DNA of 64,000 nucleotides from Flavobacterium kayseriense (GCF_014305095.1 NZ_JACRUI010000001.1:317197-381196); one strand, 5' to 3'. Counted from the first letter of the stretch, positions 23,602 to 32,086 are shown. The notes: generated by a model not told the origin, from the letters alone. Program-made: numbers and translations.

Positions 23602-26600
23602 GCGAAATAAACATAAATGTAGATTCAGAGGATGTTCCTAACGTAATTATCACAGTTGATGAGAACTCAGCGCAGGCGGCCAAAGATGCTGCAGCTGCGG
23701 CTCAAGATGCTTTGGAAGAAATAAGGAATACTGATTTTAGCGGCAAACTCGACAAAGGCACCTACACCGGCGATGCAGGATTAATTGACAACAGAATCAA
23801 ACAACTAGAAGACACTCAAATTTTCCAAAACAGATTTGTAGGCAAGTCCTATGCAATATGGTCAGGAACAGGATTGACTTATGATGTGTATTTTACAGAT
23901 TATTATATCAACAACGTGCTATATCCAGGAGGATATGCCGAGCGTACACTTGCGGCTTCTGATCCAACTAATCCTCGTTTTGATTTAATCAAGGCCGATG
24001 CTACAGGAATAACTATTGGCGTAGGTACACCAAGTGAAAACCCTGAAATTCCTTCCATAGATCCAACTACCGAATTAGCTATTAGTCCAGTACTTGTAGG
24101 CGCGGGCGCAACCGTTCCCGTAGGAGTAGCTGTTGAAGACGTGTACAAAGAAAATGCCGAATGGACCACCGCTTCTAATAACGGAACCGTAAACTTCAAT
24201 GCTACTGCTGTTCCGTTTCAAGGGACGAAACATGTAGATTGTGGTGCCTTTAGCAACAATCAATATTTGAGATTTACTGATAATGTAACCAATCAAACAC
24301 CAGACTTTTCGATACTAAAGTTTTACGTAAACTTGAAAGCCGCTTTTTCTAACAATACAAAAATAGCGGTTCGTTTTTACAATGGAACGACACTCATTAG
24401 CTCTACCGTATCGATCAACAACGGCTTGTATAATTTTGATAGAACTAGCATCAATACTTATCAAACAATCATTATCCCTTTATCTGATTTTACTTTTACA
24501 AGCTCGACATTTAATAGAATCGAAATAGTAACAGTGGGTTCTAATGGCTCAGGTTTTAGACTAGATAATATCGCGCTATCACAAGGAGCTTTGAACAATT
24601 ACAACGCAGGTACAATTCCAAGTCTTCAAGATGTTACTGATGTAAACGCAAGAACGACAAATCCAATTAGCATTAGAAGTCTAGATGGGCAAAATGGAAT
24701 TTCCATTCACAGTTTTGCGCTTAGTTTCTGGAAATGGGTAGGTGGCGTTTCGATATACACCAATATCCTTACGGATTATTTAACACAGACCTATGAGATA
24801 CAGCTGCCTAATAAAACAGGCGGTGGCTATCAAACAATGGCGATGATGTCTGATGTGGATCTAAAACTAGACGCCTCCGCTTACAACGATAGATTTAAGG
24901 GAAAGTTTTTGACTGAAGCAGCTATGAGAGCCGCGCATCCTATGGCAACTGTGGGTGACGAGGCACAAGTAAACGAGGTGGGCTCGGAAACAGTTAAGAA
25001 CTTTTCATGGGATGATGAATTAGTAGACTGGGTTCAAAGTGGATCAGGTGGCTCAGGTGCAACCAATACCGATGCGCTTCCCGAAGGCTCAACAAATTTC
25101 TATTACACAGCAGCACGCTTTATCGCTGATTTGACTTACGCAAGAGTTATAGCAGCTTTGGGATTCACGCCATCAACGGCACCCAATAACGCCCAGAAAA
25201 ACAGCGACATCACCAAAGCCGAAATTGAAGCTAAACTAACTGGTGAGATTACAACGCATACGCATCCAGCTTCTGGCGGCGGTGGTGATATGACCACTAC
25301 TACTGATCAAGAGGTTTCAGGAGTAAAAACGTTTTTATCTGGAAAATTAGGTTTTAGAAACGTGGCTAATACGTTTACTTCATTTTTTACTAATGCAAAT
25401 ACAGCTGCAAGGACTTACACGTTACAAAACAAATCTGGAACTTTAGCAGATACTACTGATGTGGCTGCTAAAATGGATATACCTACAGGCGGTATTGCTA
25501 ATTATTTGCCTAAATTTTTAACCGCGACTACGCAAGGAAAATCTAAACTGATAGAAATTGGAAGTTTTTTAGGATTAGATACAGTTTTAAATCCGACTAA
25601 ATCTATAACTCTAAGCTCTAAGGCAGACCAAAGTATAGGTGTAGAAAGCGTTACAAATGTTGAAAATGGTAAAAGTTTAACAATAGAAGCTGCGAAAGCC
25701 TTAAATTATATTCCTAATACTGAGTTTTTAGAAACAGGTACAACTTTTAGTGGCTCAAATGGTCTTGTAGATATATGTACTATGATAAATGGTAATGTAT
25801 ATGCCTCTATATATAATTCAGGAATTTACTGTAGTACAGATAATGGTGAGAATTTTTCACTAATAACAGGTACAGATATTTATCCAATAACTTCTGCTTC
25901 TAATCTAGCAGGAGATGTATATGCGTTTAGACAAAGTCCAAATGGTACTGTTTGGAAAAGAACAGGCGGCACTGGTGGTTTTGCTTCAATTGGCAGCCAT
26001 TCTTTTGGTTCTATAACTAGAGCTTGTCAATCACCAAATGGGGATATTTATTTCAGAAATACTGCAAATGAAGTATTGTATTGTCCAAATGGGTCTACTC
26101 CTGTTAGTGGAACAAGTAATTTAGGAACTTTAGGAGCTTTAGATATAGCAACAAATTCTTTAGGTGATGTTTTTTTTATTACAGCTAATGCTTTATGGAA
26201 AAGAACAGGTGGAGTAGGTAGTTTTGTAAATCAAAATCTTGTAGGTTCTTATACATTTATTGGAATAGTAATTAAACCTAATGATGACATTATTTTGTTT
26301 TCAACAACTACTTCTTATTTAGTAGATACAGGTACAAGTACACTAAGCGTTTATCAAGCCTCTATTCCATATTTCCAAAACGGGATAACGGCTTTATTAA
26401 ATGGAGCTATTTTAGCTCTTAGTAATTCAAATCCAATGAAACTTTATAAACAAAGTGCTTCATCAGTTGGTACACCAGATTTAAACGGTGGAATTTTAAA
26501 ACTTAAATCAGGAACGGGTAAAGGAACAGGAGCTTCTAAAGTTCAAATCGTTACAGGTCAAAAAACCACTTCTGGAACTGATATGCAAGTTGAAACTGTT

Positions 26601-26741
26601 CGAGCTGAATTTGATGAAAATGGAAGATTTATTTTGTTTTCATCAGAAGTTTATGCTGATAATGCTGCTGCTGTAACAGCAGGGTTAGTTGTAGGAACAT
26701 TATACAGAGATTCTTCAGGAAATTTAAAAATAGTTTACTAA
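23598..26741 (+). CDS. Tail fibre / receptor-binding protein
   Basis: The 1047-residue protein has an alanine-rich helical start (AQAAKDAAAAAQDALEEI) and a beta-rich domain (about 70-330). Fibre-like segments follow with TDALPEGSTNFYYTAARF and HTHPASGGGG, then repeats with SGVKTFLSGKLGFRNV. The C-terminal third (about 715-960) contains blade-like repeats: GNVYASIYNSGIYCSTDNG, GDVYAFRQSPNGTVWKRTGG, GDIYFRNTANEVLYCPNG and GDVFFITANALWKRTGG. They look like a beta-propeller or sialidase-like receptor-binding head. The role in host recognition is inferred from this and from position before the lysis genes. Confidence 0.78.
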   Translation: MSEININVDSEDVPNVIITVDENSAQAAKDAAAAAQDALEEIRNTDFSGKLDKGTYTGDAGLIDNRIKQLEDTQIFQNRFVGKSYAIWSGTGLTYDVYFTDYYINNVLYPGGYAERTLAASDPTNPRFDLIKADATGITIGVGTPSENPEIPSIDPTTELAISPVLVGAGATVPVGVAVEDVYKENAEWTTASNNGTVNFNATAVPFQGTKHVDCGAFSNNQYLRFTDNVTNQTPDFSILKFYVNLKAAFSNNTKIAVRFYNGTTLISSTVSINNGLYNFDRTSINTYQTIIIPLSDFTFTSSTFNRIEIVTVGSNGSGFRLDNIALSQGALNNYNAGTIPSLQDVTDVNARTTNPISIRSLDGQNGISIHSFALSFWKWVGGVSIYTNILTDYLTQTYEIQLPNKTGGGYQTMAMMSDVDLKLDASAYNDRFKGKFLTEAAMRAAHPMATVGDEAQVNEVGSETVKNFSWDDELVDWVQSGSGGSGATNTDALPEGSTNFYYTAARFIADLTYARVIAALGFTPSTAPNNAQKNSDITKAEIEAKLTGEITTHTHPASGGGGDMTTTTDQEVSGVKTFLSGKLGFRNVANTFTSFFTNANTAARTYTLQNKSGTLADTTDVAAKMDIPTGGIANYLPKFLTATTQGKSKLIEIGSFLGLDTVLNPTKSITLSSKADQSIGVESVTNVENGKSLTIEAAKALNYIPNTEFLETGTTFSGSNGLVDICTMINGNVYASIYNSGIYCSTDNGENFSLITGTDIYPITSASNLAGDVYAFRQSPNGTVWKRTGGTGGFASIGSHSFGSITRACQSPNGDIYFRNTANEVLYCPNGSTPVSGTSNLGTLGALDIATNSLGDVFFITANALWKRTGGVGSFVNQNLVGSYTFIGIVIKPNDDIILFSTTTSYLVDTGTSTLSVYQASIPYFQNGITALLNGAILALSNSNPMKLYKQSASSVGTPDLNGGILKLKSGTGKGTGASKVQIVTGQKTTSGTDMQVETVRAEFDENGRFILFSSEVYADNAAAVTAGLVVGTLYRDSSGNLKIVY

Positions 26742-26752
26742 AAATAGAAATT

Positions 26753-27142
26753 ATGATACAAACTAAAACAGCCATTACTTATGGCGATAGAAGCGAAAAA
26801 ACAGGAATTATAAAAGTAGAAGTTAGGCCGCTGGAAACTTCTACTGAGGGAACAAGATTTTTAGTAATCGATTGGGATATTTCAAACCCATCAACTGATC
26901 CTGTTCATTCAAAAGAAGTTTTCTGGACTAATCAGGAAATTGATGCTATGGATTCTTATTTAGAACAAAACAATGATTTTTCTAGTTTGAGTAAATCACA
27001 AAAAGAATTAAAAAAAATACAGTTGGCTTTATATTTTGACACTGTTTTTAATTTGCTGCAAAGCGGTAGAACAATTTACCGCCTTACTCCTGATGATTGG
27101 GAATTGACACCTGATACGGTGATTGAAATACCAACAGAATAA
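26753..27142 (+). CDS. Hypothetical protein after fibre gene
   Basis: This 129-residue acidic protein has a beta-rich first half (RFLVIDWDISNPS) and a helical second half ending in PDDWELTPDTVIEIPTE. It overlaps the next ORF by one base. It may be a fibre chaperone or tail accessory protein judging by position. Confidence 0.55.
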   Translation: MIQTKTAITYGDRSEKTGIIKVEVRPLETSTEGTRFLVIDWDISNPSTDPVHSKEVFWTNQEIDAMDSYLEQNNDFSSLSKSQKELKKIQLALYFDTVFNLLQSGRTIYRLTPDDWELTPDTVIEIPTE

Positions 27143-27519
27143 TGGGATTGCTGTTAATCATAATCACATGGATATTAACGCCGGTATTAGAAATTGGTAA
27201 TTTCTTAACCACGATAGTTTTAAGTGTTACAAAGTTTCAGTTTTGGAAAACCGTAAATGGTTATTTCAAGTCGGGAGCAATTGACAGAGATCGTTTTGGC
27301 AATCACAATTATAGATCAGGATTGAATTTTTGGTTTAGTACGGGCGGCTATGAATTTGGGAACAACAAAGAAACGATGTCTAGTGTTTTTGGTAAAAAAG
27401 CATTAGAAGATTCATTGAATAAGTGGGGTTGGTTTTGGTATTATTTGCTTTACGCCATCGACTATTCTAACTGGAAAAAAGGAGGGCATTGCTTCGCTTC
27501 GATTAATAATAACATTTAA
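27142..27519 (+). CDS. Hypothetical membrane-associated protein
   Basis: This is a 125-residue protein with a hydrophobic N-terminal segment (LLLIIITWILTPVLEIGNFL), a glycine/asparagine-rich middle, and a W/Y-rich C-terminal part (WGWFWYYLLYAIDYSNW). It precedes the holin by 10 nt, so it may belong to the lysis group, for example as an extra holin or an antiholin. There is no direct evidence for that. Confidence 0.5.
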   Translation: MGLLLIIITWILTPVLEIGNFLTTIVLSVTKFQFWKTVNGYFKSGAIDRDRFGNHNYRSGLNFWFSTGGYEFGNNKETMSSVFGKKALEDSLNKWGWFWYYLLYAIDYSNWKKGGHCFASINNNI

Positions 27520-27529
27520 AAAATAACGC

Positions 27530-27973
27530 ATGAAAACATACTTAATCTACATTTTAACGGCAACCTGTTTGTTTTTTGCTCCTATTGCGGGTTTAATGAT
27601 TGCGGTAGGCGCGGCAATTGTTTTAGATACTTTTTTTGGGATATATCGATCGGTTAAAGTAAAAGGTTGGCGATTTGTCACCAGTCGTAGATTGAGCGAA
27701 ATAATATCTAAAATGCTATTGTATCAAATGTGTATTATTTGTCTTTATGTGATTGATTTTTTTATCCTTTCAGAGTTTTTCCAAAAATGGTTCTCCGTTT
27801 CTTTTTTCGCTACTAAGATGTGTGCAATTCTATTGATATTCATCGAGGGAGTTTCGATAAAAGAAAACTTTGAAAAAGCCACCGGACTTGATGTTTGGTC
27901 ATTAATAAAAAAAGCATTAGGGAGAGCTAATGAAATAAAAGATAGTGTAACAGATTTTAAAAAAATAGAGTGA
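27530..27973 (+). CDS. Holin, phage_holin_4-like
   Basis: The 147-residue protein has three to four membrane segments (about 3-20, 22-38, 72-95, 100-115) separated by a basic loop with SVKVKGWRFVTSRRLSEI, typical of the toxin secretion/phage lysis holin family. It ends in a charged helical tail. It would assemble in the inner membrane and release the endolysin, whose gene follows with a 4-nt overlap. Confidence 0.78.
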   Translation: MKTYLIYILTATCLFFAPIAGLMIAVGAAIVLDTFFGIYRSVKVKGWRFVTSRRLSEIISKMLLYQMCIICLYVIDFFILSEFFQKWFSVSFFATKMCAILLIFIEGVSIKENFEKATGLDVWSLIKKALGRANEIKDSVTDFKKIE

Positions 27974-28503
27974 TTATGAACTACGATTATTTAAAAAAAG
28001 TAACAGCACCACAAATCTTAGTCCAAGCTATAAAACTGATCGGTACCAAAGAAATTGTGGGGAAAGTGCATTCAAAAGTCATTTTAGGATGGGCTAAAGA
28101 ATTAGGTATCGACAAAACCTACACGAATGATGAAATTGCCTGGTGCGGTTTATTTGTCGCTTATGTGTGTCATAAAGCAGGCTTAGAACTTCCCTTTACA
28201 CCATTGGCGAGTTTGTGGGCGTTAAACTGGAATAAGTTTGGCACCAAGCAGTCTAAAGCCATGTTAGGTGATGTTTTAACCTTTAAGAGAAACGGCGGTG
28301 GCCATGTGGGAATTTACGTGGGTGAAGATGAAACTTGCTATCATGTCCTTGGAGGCAATCAATCTAATATGGTAAACATTACTAGAATCGAGAAATCAAG
28401 ATGCGCGGGAATTAGAAGAACGCCTTGGAAAATAGCGCAGCCATCAAGTGTGCGGGCTATTGCTTTAAATGCAAATGGGTTTATTTCTAAAAACGAAGCC
28501 TAA
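27970..28503 (+). CDS. Endolysin, CHAP/NlpC-type cysteine peptidase (TIGR02594-like)
   Basis: This 177-residue enzyme has a probable catalytic Cys59 in EIAWCGLFVAYVCHKAG, His112 in NGGGHVGIYVGED and Asn130 in VLGGNQSN, the Cys-His-Asn order of CHAP-like peptidoglycan amidases/endopeptidases. It has no signal peptide, so it needs the holin. The GTG at 27970 overlaps the holin stop (GTGA); ATG at 27976 is the alternative start. It would cleave peptide cross-links or the amide bond of the cell wall. Confidence 0.82.
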   Translation: MIMNYDYLKKVTAPQILVQAIKLIGTKEIVGKVHSKVILGWAKELGIDKTYTNDEIAWCGLFVAYVCHKAGLELPFTPLASLWALNWNKFGTKQSKAMLGDVLTFKRNGGGHVGIYVGEDETCYHVLGGNQSNMVNITRIEKSRCAGIRRTPWKIAQPSSVRAIALNANGFISKNEA

Positions 28504-29063
28504 TGAAAAATCAAAAAATCAACCACGTCTTATTCTGGATCATCGTATTTACTTTAACTTTTGTCTTGAATTCTTGCGGTGCTAGAAAAGCAGAGAAAAC
28601 GAGATCCACTGAGGAAACAAAAAACGAAACCACAACAGCTGCTATCCTGGAGAAAAAAGAAGAGTCGGCCGTGAAAGTCGAGGAAAAAACCACCGTGATT
28701 GAAAAAGACAATAGCAAAGTTGTCGAAACTTCATACAGGCCAATCGACCCAACCAAAGAAGCCACGATCACAACACCTGAAGGGAAGAAACACACTTTAC
28801 ACAATGCCGAGGTAGTCATAAAAGAAACGACTCAAGACAAAGAAAGAAAAACAGATACTTCCATAGATTCTGAAACCACTAATAAATCAGAACTCAAAGA
28901 AGAGTCAGAGTCAAACAACAAAGCCGCTGCTAAAAAAGCCAGCGAAGTAATTGTTATCGATAAAAAAGCATGGAGTCCGGTTCATTTGCTTTGGTTGTTG
29001 ATTCCTGTTTTAATTGTGGTTTTTCTTTTTAATAAATATAAATCTAAAATCTGGTGGGTATGA
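28503..29063 (+). CDS. Candidate unimolecular spanin (u-spanin)
   Basis: The 186-residue protein has a lipoprotein signal with lipobox LNSC (Cys25). A long charged, proline-poor periplasmic stretch (about 27-155) follows, rich in E, K and T, with a coiled-coil character. A C-terminal membrane segment (SPVHLLWLLIPVLIVVFLF, about 157-176) and a short basic cytoplasmic tail end the protein. An outer-membrane lipid anchor and an inner-membrane anchor in one chain is exactly the u-spanin layout known from phage T1 gp11. It follows the endolysin directly, completing holin-endolysin-spanin. Confidence 0.7.
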   Translation: MKNQKINHVLFWIIVFTLTFVLNSCGARKAEKTRSTEETKNETTTAAILEKKEESAVKVEEKTTVIEKDNSKVVETSYRPIDPTKEATITTPEGKKHTLHNAEVVIKETTQDKERKTDTSIDSETTNKSELKEESESNNKAAAKKASEVIVIDKKAWSPVHLLWLLIPVLIVVFLFNKYKSKIWWV

Positions 29064-29239
29064 TCGCTGAAAAACTTAGAATACTCAAACTAAAAAAGGC
29101 TCGCATCTGGTCAGAAATAGAATCACTTGCTGAAGTAAATGATTCTTTGTTTTTGGCTTTTGGGAAAACCCAAGCCGAAATCATGAAGCTTGAGAAACAA
29201 TTGACTAACGAAACTAAAAATATTTTTGATGAGAATTGA
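29060..29239 (+). CDS. Small coiled-coil phage protein
   Basis: The 59-residue protein starts at ATG 29060, in an ATGA overlap with the spanin stop (a GTG at 29054 is less likely). It is entirely helical (MIAEKLRILKLKKARIWSEI, then QAEIMKLEKQL). It overlaps the next gene by 11 nt. Function is unknown. Confidence 0.5.
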   Translation: MIAEKLRILKLKKARIWSEIESLAEVNDSLFLAFGKTQAEIMKLEKQLTNETKNIFDEN

Positions 29240-30068
29240 TTTTAAAATAGCGCAACACTGGAACGATCTCACCGAATGGCAAATTAGAGCCATTGGCCGT
29301 TTTATGTTTACTTCCAGAAATGAGCAAACAGAAACCAAGTTGTTCAGGCAAGTGGTTTTGTCAATTCTAATTGTGCCAAAACCGACAATCAAAAACATCA
29401 TTAAATCGGTGGTGTTGTTGTCGCAAGTGCCATTTTCAGAACTGGAGCAATACACCGCTTTTGTCTTTGACCAGAAAGAACTACTCACCCGTTTTCCTAA
29501 CCAAATAAAAATTGGGCGTTGGCCGTTCCGTAAAACGGTTTATGGTCCTGCGCCACGATTGGCTAATACGACTATTGAAGAACTCTCCTACGCTGATACT
29601 TTTTATTACAAATGGATGACAGAGAATGATGTCAATGATTTGCACCGCTTGACTGCTATTTTATACCGACCAACGCATTGGAATGTACGCCCTTCTTTAG
29701 AAGACAAGCGCATTCCTTTTTCTAGTTTAACCCTGGAGAGCAATTCCCGCATTACAGATGCAATCCCATTGCCGGTGAAGTTTATGATTGCACACGCTTT
29801 TTATGGCTGTCGCCAAAACTTCATTAACCGCCATCCTAACGTTTTCCCTCAAAAGAAAGTCGTGGAAGGCGAAGAAGAAGCCCCACCAAAAAAGCCAAAA
29901 CCATACCAACCCTTCTCTAGAATCATCGATTCCTTTGCGATGGATGAAGTGCAAGTTTTTGGCAACCACCAGCAAGTCGAGAAAGTATTTGCGCCCAAGT
30001 TTCTCTCTATATATGAGGAAAGCATCAAGCGAGAAAAAGAAAAAGAACGTCAACGAAACACTAAATAA
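29229..30068 (+). CDS. Hypothetical phage protein
   Basis: This is a 280-residue protein from ATG 29229 (MRIDFKIAQHWNDLTEWQIR). The body is helical; residues near 210-230 contain KKVVEGEEEAPPKKPKPYQP, a proline-rich hinge, and the last 60 residues are basic and coiled. It reads like a tail assembly or injection protein, but no family is recognised. Confidence 0.6.
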   Translation: MRIDFKIAQHWNDLTEWQIRAIGRFMFTSRNEQTETKLFRQVVLSILIVPKPTIKNIIKSVVLLSQVPFSELEQYTAFVFDQKELLTRFPNQIKIGRWPFRKTVYGPAPRLANTTIEELSYADTFYYKWMTENDVNDLHRLTAILYRPTHWNVRPSLEDKRIPFSSLTLESNSRITDAIPLPVKFMIAHAFYGCRQNFINRHPNVFPQKKVVEGEEEAPPKKPKPYQPFSRIIDSFAMDEVQVFGNHQQVEKVFAPKFLSIYEESIKREKEKERQRNTK

Positions 30069-30070
30069 CC

Positions 30071-30583
30071 ATGTCAAGAGTATTATCATTCCAGAAAGTA
30101 GATGACTATTTCAGAGAATTAGCTACTAAGCACGTAGATATCAAGGATTATTGCGGCACATCTGCAGAGGAATTGGCTTCAAAGATTGAATCAGTAGAAG
30201 GACTGCAAACGCCCTTATTAGTGTTTTACGACTATTACGGGAAATTAGAAGGCGGTGTACAGCGCACTTTCAACAATAGATCATTGGCTTTCTCTATTTT
30301 ATACACCGGTGTAAAAGCCGATGATTTCCCAGCGCAAAGAACCGCCGTCAATAATGCGGAGGAAATAGGACTCGAAGTCTTGTCCAGGATTAATGTACAA
30401 TCAAAGATGCCGGGCATTGGCTGGCTCTACAACAACTTCGATAAAAACACTGCCACATGGGATGAAGTCATTGCTGAAGGGGCTGATGGTTTTTACGGCA
30501 TGGAATTCCACTTTGATTTAAAAACACTCGAGCCACTGGTGGTAACACCTGAAAAATGGAGCGATGGGGATATATTTTGTTAA
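30071..30583 (+). CDS. Hypothetical tail-region protein
   Basis: This is a 170-residue protein with FREL near the start, a beta-rich centre (GLQTPLLVFYDYYGKLEGG) and an aromatic end with FHFDLKTLEPL. It starts 2 nt after the previous gene. Size and location resemble tail terminator or completion proteins, which cap the tube before head joining. The assignment is tentative. Confidence 0.5.
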   Translation: MSRVLSFQKVDDYFRELATKHVDIKDYCGTSAEELASKIESVEGLQTPLLVFYDYYGKLEGGVQRTFNNRSLAFSILYTGVKADDFPAQRTAVNNAEEIGLEVLSRINVQSKMPGIGWLYNNFDKNTATWDEVIAEGADGFYGMEFHFDLKTLEPLVVTPEKWSDGDIFC

Positions 30584-30658
30584 AATGAGGTTTCCCGTAA
30601 AGAAAAAATAGTTAGTAGTTTCTATTTTTACAGGTTGACCAATTAACACTAAAAAATT

Positions 30659-30865
30659 ATGAATGAAGAATTGAAACGCGTAATCCAACCAATTGTGGAA
30701 TGCGAATTGAGCCTAAGTGACCAAAAAATGGCCTTACACAGAATGTTTACTTTGGCTGTTGCCAATGCACCAGAGAATGAAACGGATAATTACACCGCCA
30801 AAACCCTTTCACCCGCCTACTTAGCTTTATGCGAATTGTTGAAAAACGTTCGCGAAATTCAGTAA
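30659..30865 (+). CDS. Hypothetical small phage protein
   Basis: This 68-residue helical protein starts MNEELKRVIQPIVECELSLS. It may be a tail accessory factor. A terminator follows 18 nt downstream, marking the boundary of the next cassette. Confidence 0.5.
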   Translation: MNEELKRVIQPIVECELSLSDQKMALHRMFTLAVANAPENETDNYTAKTLSPAYLALCELLKNVREIQ

Positions 30866-30883
30866 ATAATTAAATCCAAATAC

Positions 30884-30911
30884 AAATCCTACATTCGTGT
30901 AGGATTTTTTT
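30884..30911 (+). terminator. Terminator with UUCG loop
   Basis: AAATCCTACA (30884-30893) pairs with TGTAGGATTT (30898-30907) around TTCG, with continued T. Confidence 0.88.
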
Positions 30912-30946
30912 GTATACTTTTACTACTCACTTAAATTTAAAAAATC

Positions 30947-31438
30947 ATGAAGAAAATTACACTATTACTGCTTTTCGTCTCTTCATTTGTCAATGCACAG
31001 CAACGGGTGTCTGAATACAAAGCTTCAAACGGAGTCACCTACAAAGAAGGAGATACCATACAACTGGGAAGAGGCTCAGGTTTACAAGGAACATTTGTAT
31101 ATCTAAAAATAGCAGGCTGGATGGCCGGAAGCACCACTCAAATTGGATCTGCTTATGGAGGTTTGAATGTTGAAATAAAAAAGATAAAAAAAGCCACTTT
31201 CAAAGGCGGGGACAAAGTGTTTTTTGTAGTGGGTGGCGGGAATATCACAAACTATTCCTTAGAAATTGAAGAAGCCATTGCCACTTGCGAGGTAAAAGAA
31301 TGTACGGCGTCACAAACAACAGTCGTTTCCAAATCGGATAAATACGACCAGCTTAAAAAGCTAAAGGATTTACTTGCAGATGGTACGATTTCTCAAGAAG
31401 AGTTTGATTCTGAAAAAAAGAAGCTTTTGAATGAATAA
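30947..31438 (+). CDS. Secreted SHOCT-domain protein
   Basis: The 163-residue protein has a signal peptide (KKITLLLLFVSSFVNA, cleavage before QQ) and a beta-rich middle (about 20-110) with many glycines. A C-terminal SHOCT-like pair of helices (KYDQLKKLKDLLADGTISQE onward, about 132-163) follows. SHOCT is a short oligomerisation domain. Its export signal and its own transcription unit between terminators suggest a lysogenic cargo gene rather than a virion part. Confidence 0.7.
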   Translation: MKKITLLLLFVSSFVNAQQRVSEYKASNGVTYKEGDTIQLGRGSGLQGTFVYLKIAGWMAGSTTQIGSAYGGLNVEIKKIKKATFKGGDKVFFVVGGGNITNYSLEIEEAIATCEVKECTASQTTVVSKSDKYDQLKKLKDLLADGTISQEEFDSEKKKLLNE

Positions 31439-31485
31439 ACCAGAACAGCTATTTTTTTGTGTGAAAAAAGTACCAATAAAAATCC

Positions 31486-31493
31486 TATATTTG
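31486..31493 (+). promoter_or_regulatory. -7 box TATATTTG driving the structured RNA
   Basis: A perfect TAnnTTTG match whose expected start site, a few bases downstream, coincides with the first base pairs of the RNA closing stem at 31497. A TTTTTTTG upstream (31452-31459) is a candidate -33 element, although the spacing is slightly long. Confidence 0.6.
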
Positions 31494-31496
31494 CCC

Positions 31497-31615
31497 TGAC
31501 CAATCATTTTAAAAGCGAAGAGTGCTCCTTGTTAAGATTCTTAACACGGGAGTTCTCAGGTTTCGGGTAGCGGGAAAAAAAACCGTCCGACTTCATTCTT
31601 CGTGATGATTGGTCA
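31497..31615 (+). ncRNA. Candidate structured RNA, multi-branch junction
   Basis: Stem P1 is an 11-bp perfect pairing: TGACCAATCAT (31497-31507) with ATGATTGGTCA (31605-31615). P2 pairs GCGAAGAGTG (31515-31524) with CATTCTTCGT (31594-31603), 10 bp with two G-U pairs. Inside lie hairpin P3 (31525-31552; TGTTAAG-ATT-CTTAACA capped on a CTCC/GGAG stem) and hairpin P4 (31563-31590; CGG/CCG and TCGG/CCGA around an A-rich loop). A small hairpin AGGGG-GCT-CCCCT (31624-31636) follows before the next start codon. It could be a 5' regulatory leader of the 84-aa gene or a free small RNA. I do not recognise it as a known riboswitch. Confidence 0.7.
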
Positions 31616-31660
31616 AGCCGTAAAGGGGGCTCCCCTGTTCTGGATCTAACACCAATTATT

Positions 31661-31915
31661 ATGGAAATCTTTATTTTAAATTACAAAGACGAAGTTAAAA
31701 GACTCATTTCAGAAAACTACGAGCCAGCGGATTCGTTGTCTAAAGAATTCAAAAAAACAACTCAAGCGCTTACTTATGAGTTCATGAATGTTATTCCTAA
31801 CAATGCAATAGATGAACATCTTGTTTATGAGGCCCTAAGAGAATTGGGTTTTGAACCAAAAGAGGAAAAACCACTAGTTTATTTCTGGTACTTTAAACGA
31901 AAAAATAATATATAG
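31661..31915 (+). CDS. Hypothetical 84-residue protein downstream of structured RNA
   Basis: This 84-residue soluble protein starts MEIFILNYKDEVKRLISENY. It is acidic and helical with an aromatic basic end (YFWYFKRKNN). It starts 46 nt after the structured RNA and is the only gene of this sub-cassette. It has no known domain. The RNA may control it, or the two may act as a pair. Confidence 0.6.
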   Translation: MEIFILNYKDEVKRLISENYEPADSLSKEFKKTTQALTYEFMNVIPNNAIDEHLVYEALRELGFEPKEEKPLVYFWYFKRKNNI

Positions 31916-31956
31916 TATCCTGCAAATGACTTAGAGTCTATAATTTGGCAAGTAGG

Positions 31957-31995
31957 GAAACCTTCTGAAAAACAACGTTAAAGTAAGAAGGTTTC
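31957..31995. repeat. 10-bp perfect inverted repeat 3' of the 84-aa gene
   Basis: GAAACCTTCT (31957-31966) and AGAAGGTTTC (31986-31995) with a 19-nt loop. There is no T tract directly after it, so it is an extra structured element in the 3' UTR, upstream of the true terminator. Confidence 0.6.
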
Positions 31996-32033
31996 GACGG
32001 CTGATTTAAAAATAAACAAAACTAAACTCATAA

Positions 32034-32060
32034 AACCACTCCTAACCGAGTGGTTTTTTT
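32034..32060 (+). terminator. Terminator closing the RNA cassette
   Basis: AACCACTC (32034-32041) pairs with GAGTGGTT (32048-32055), then a T run. Confidence 0.88.
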
Positions 32061-32086
32061 ATGTCCTTTTCTCACTGCTTAAAAAC

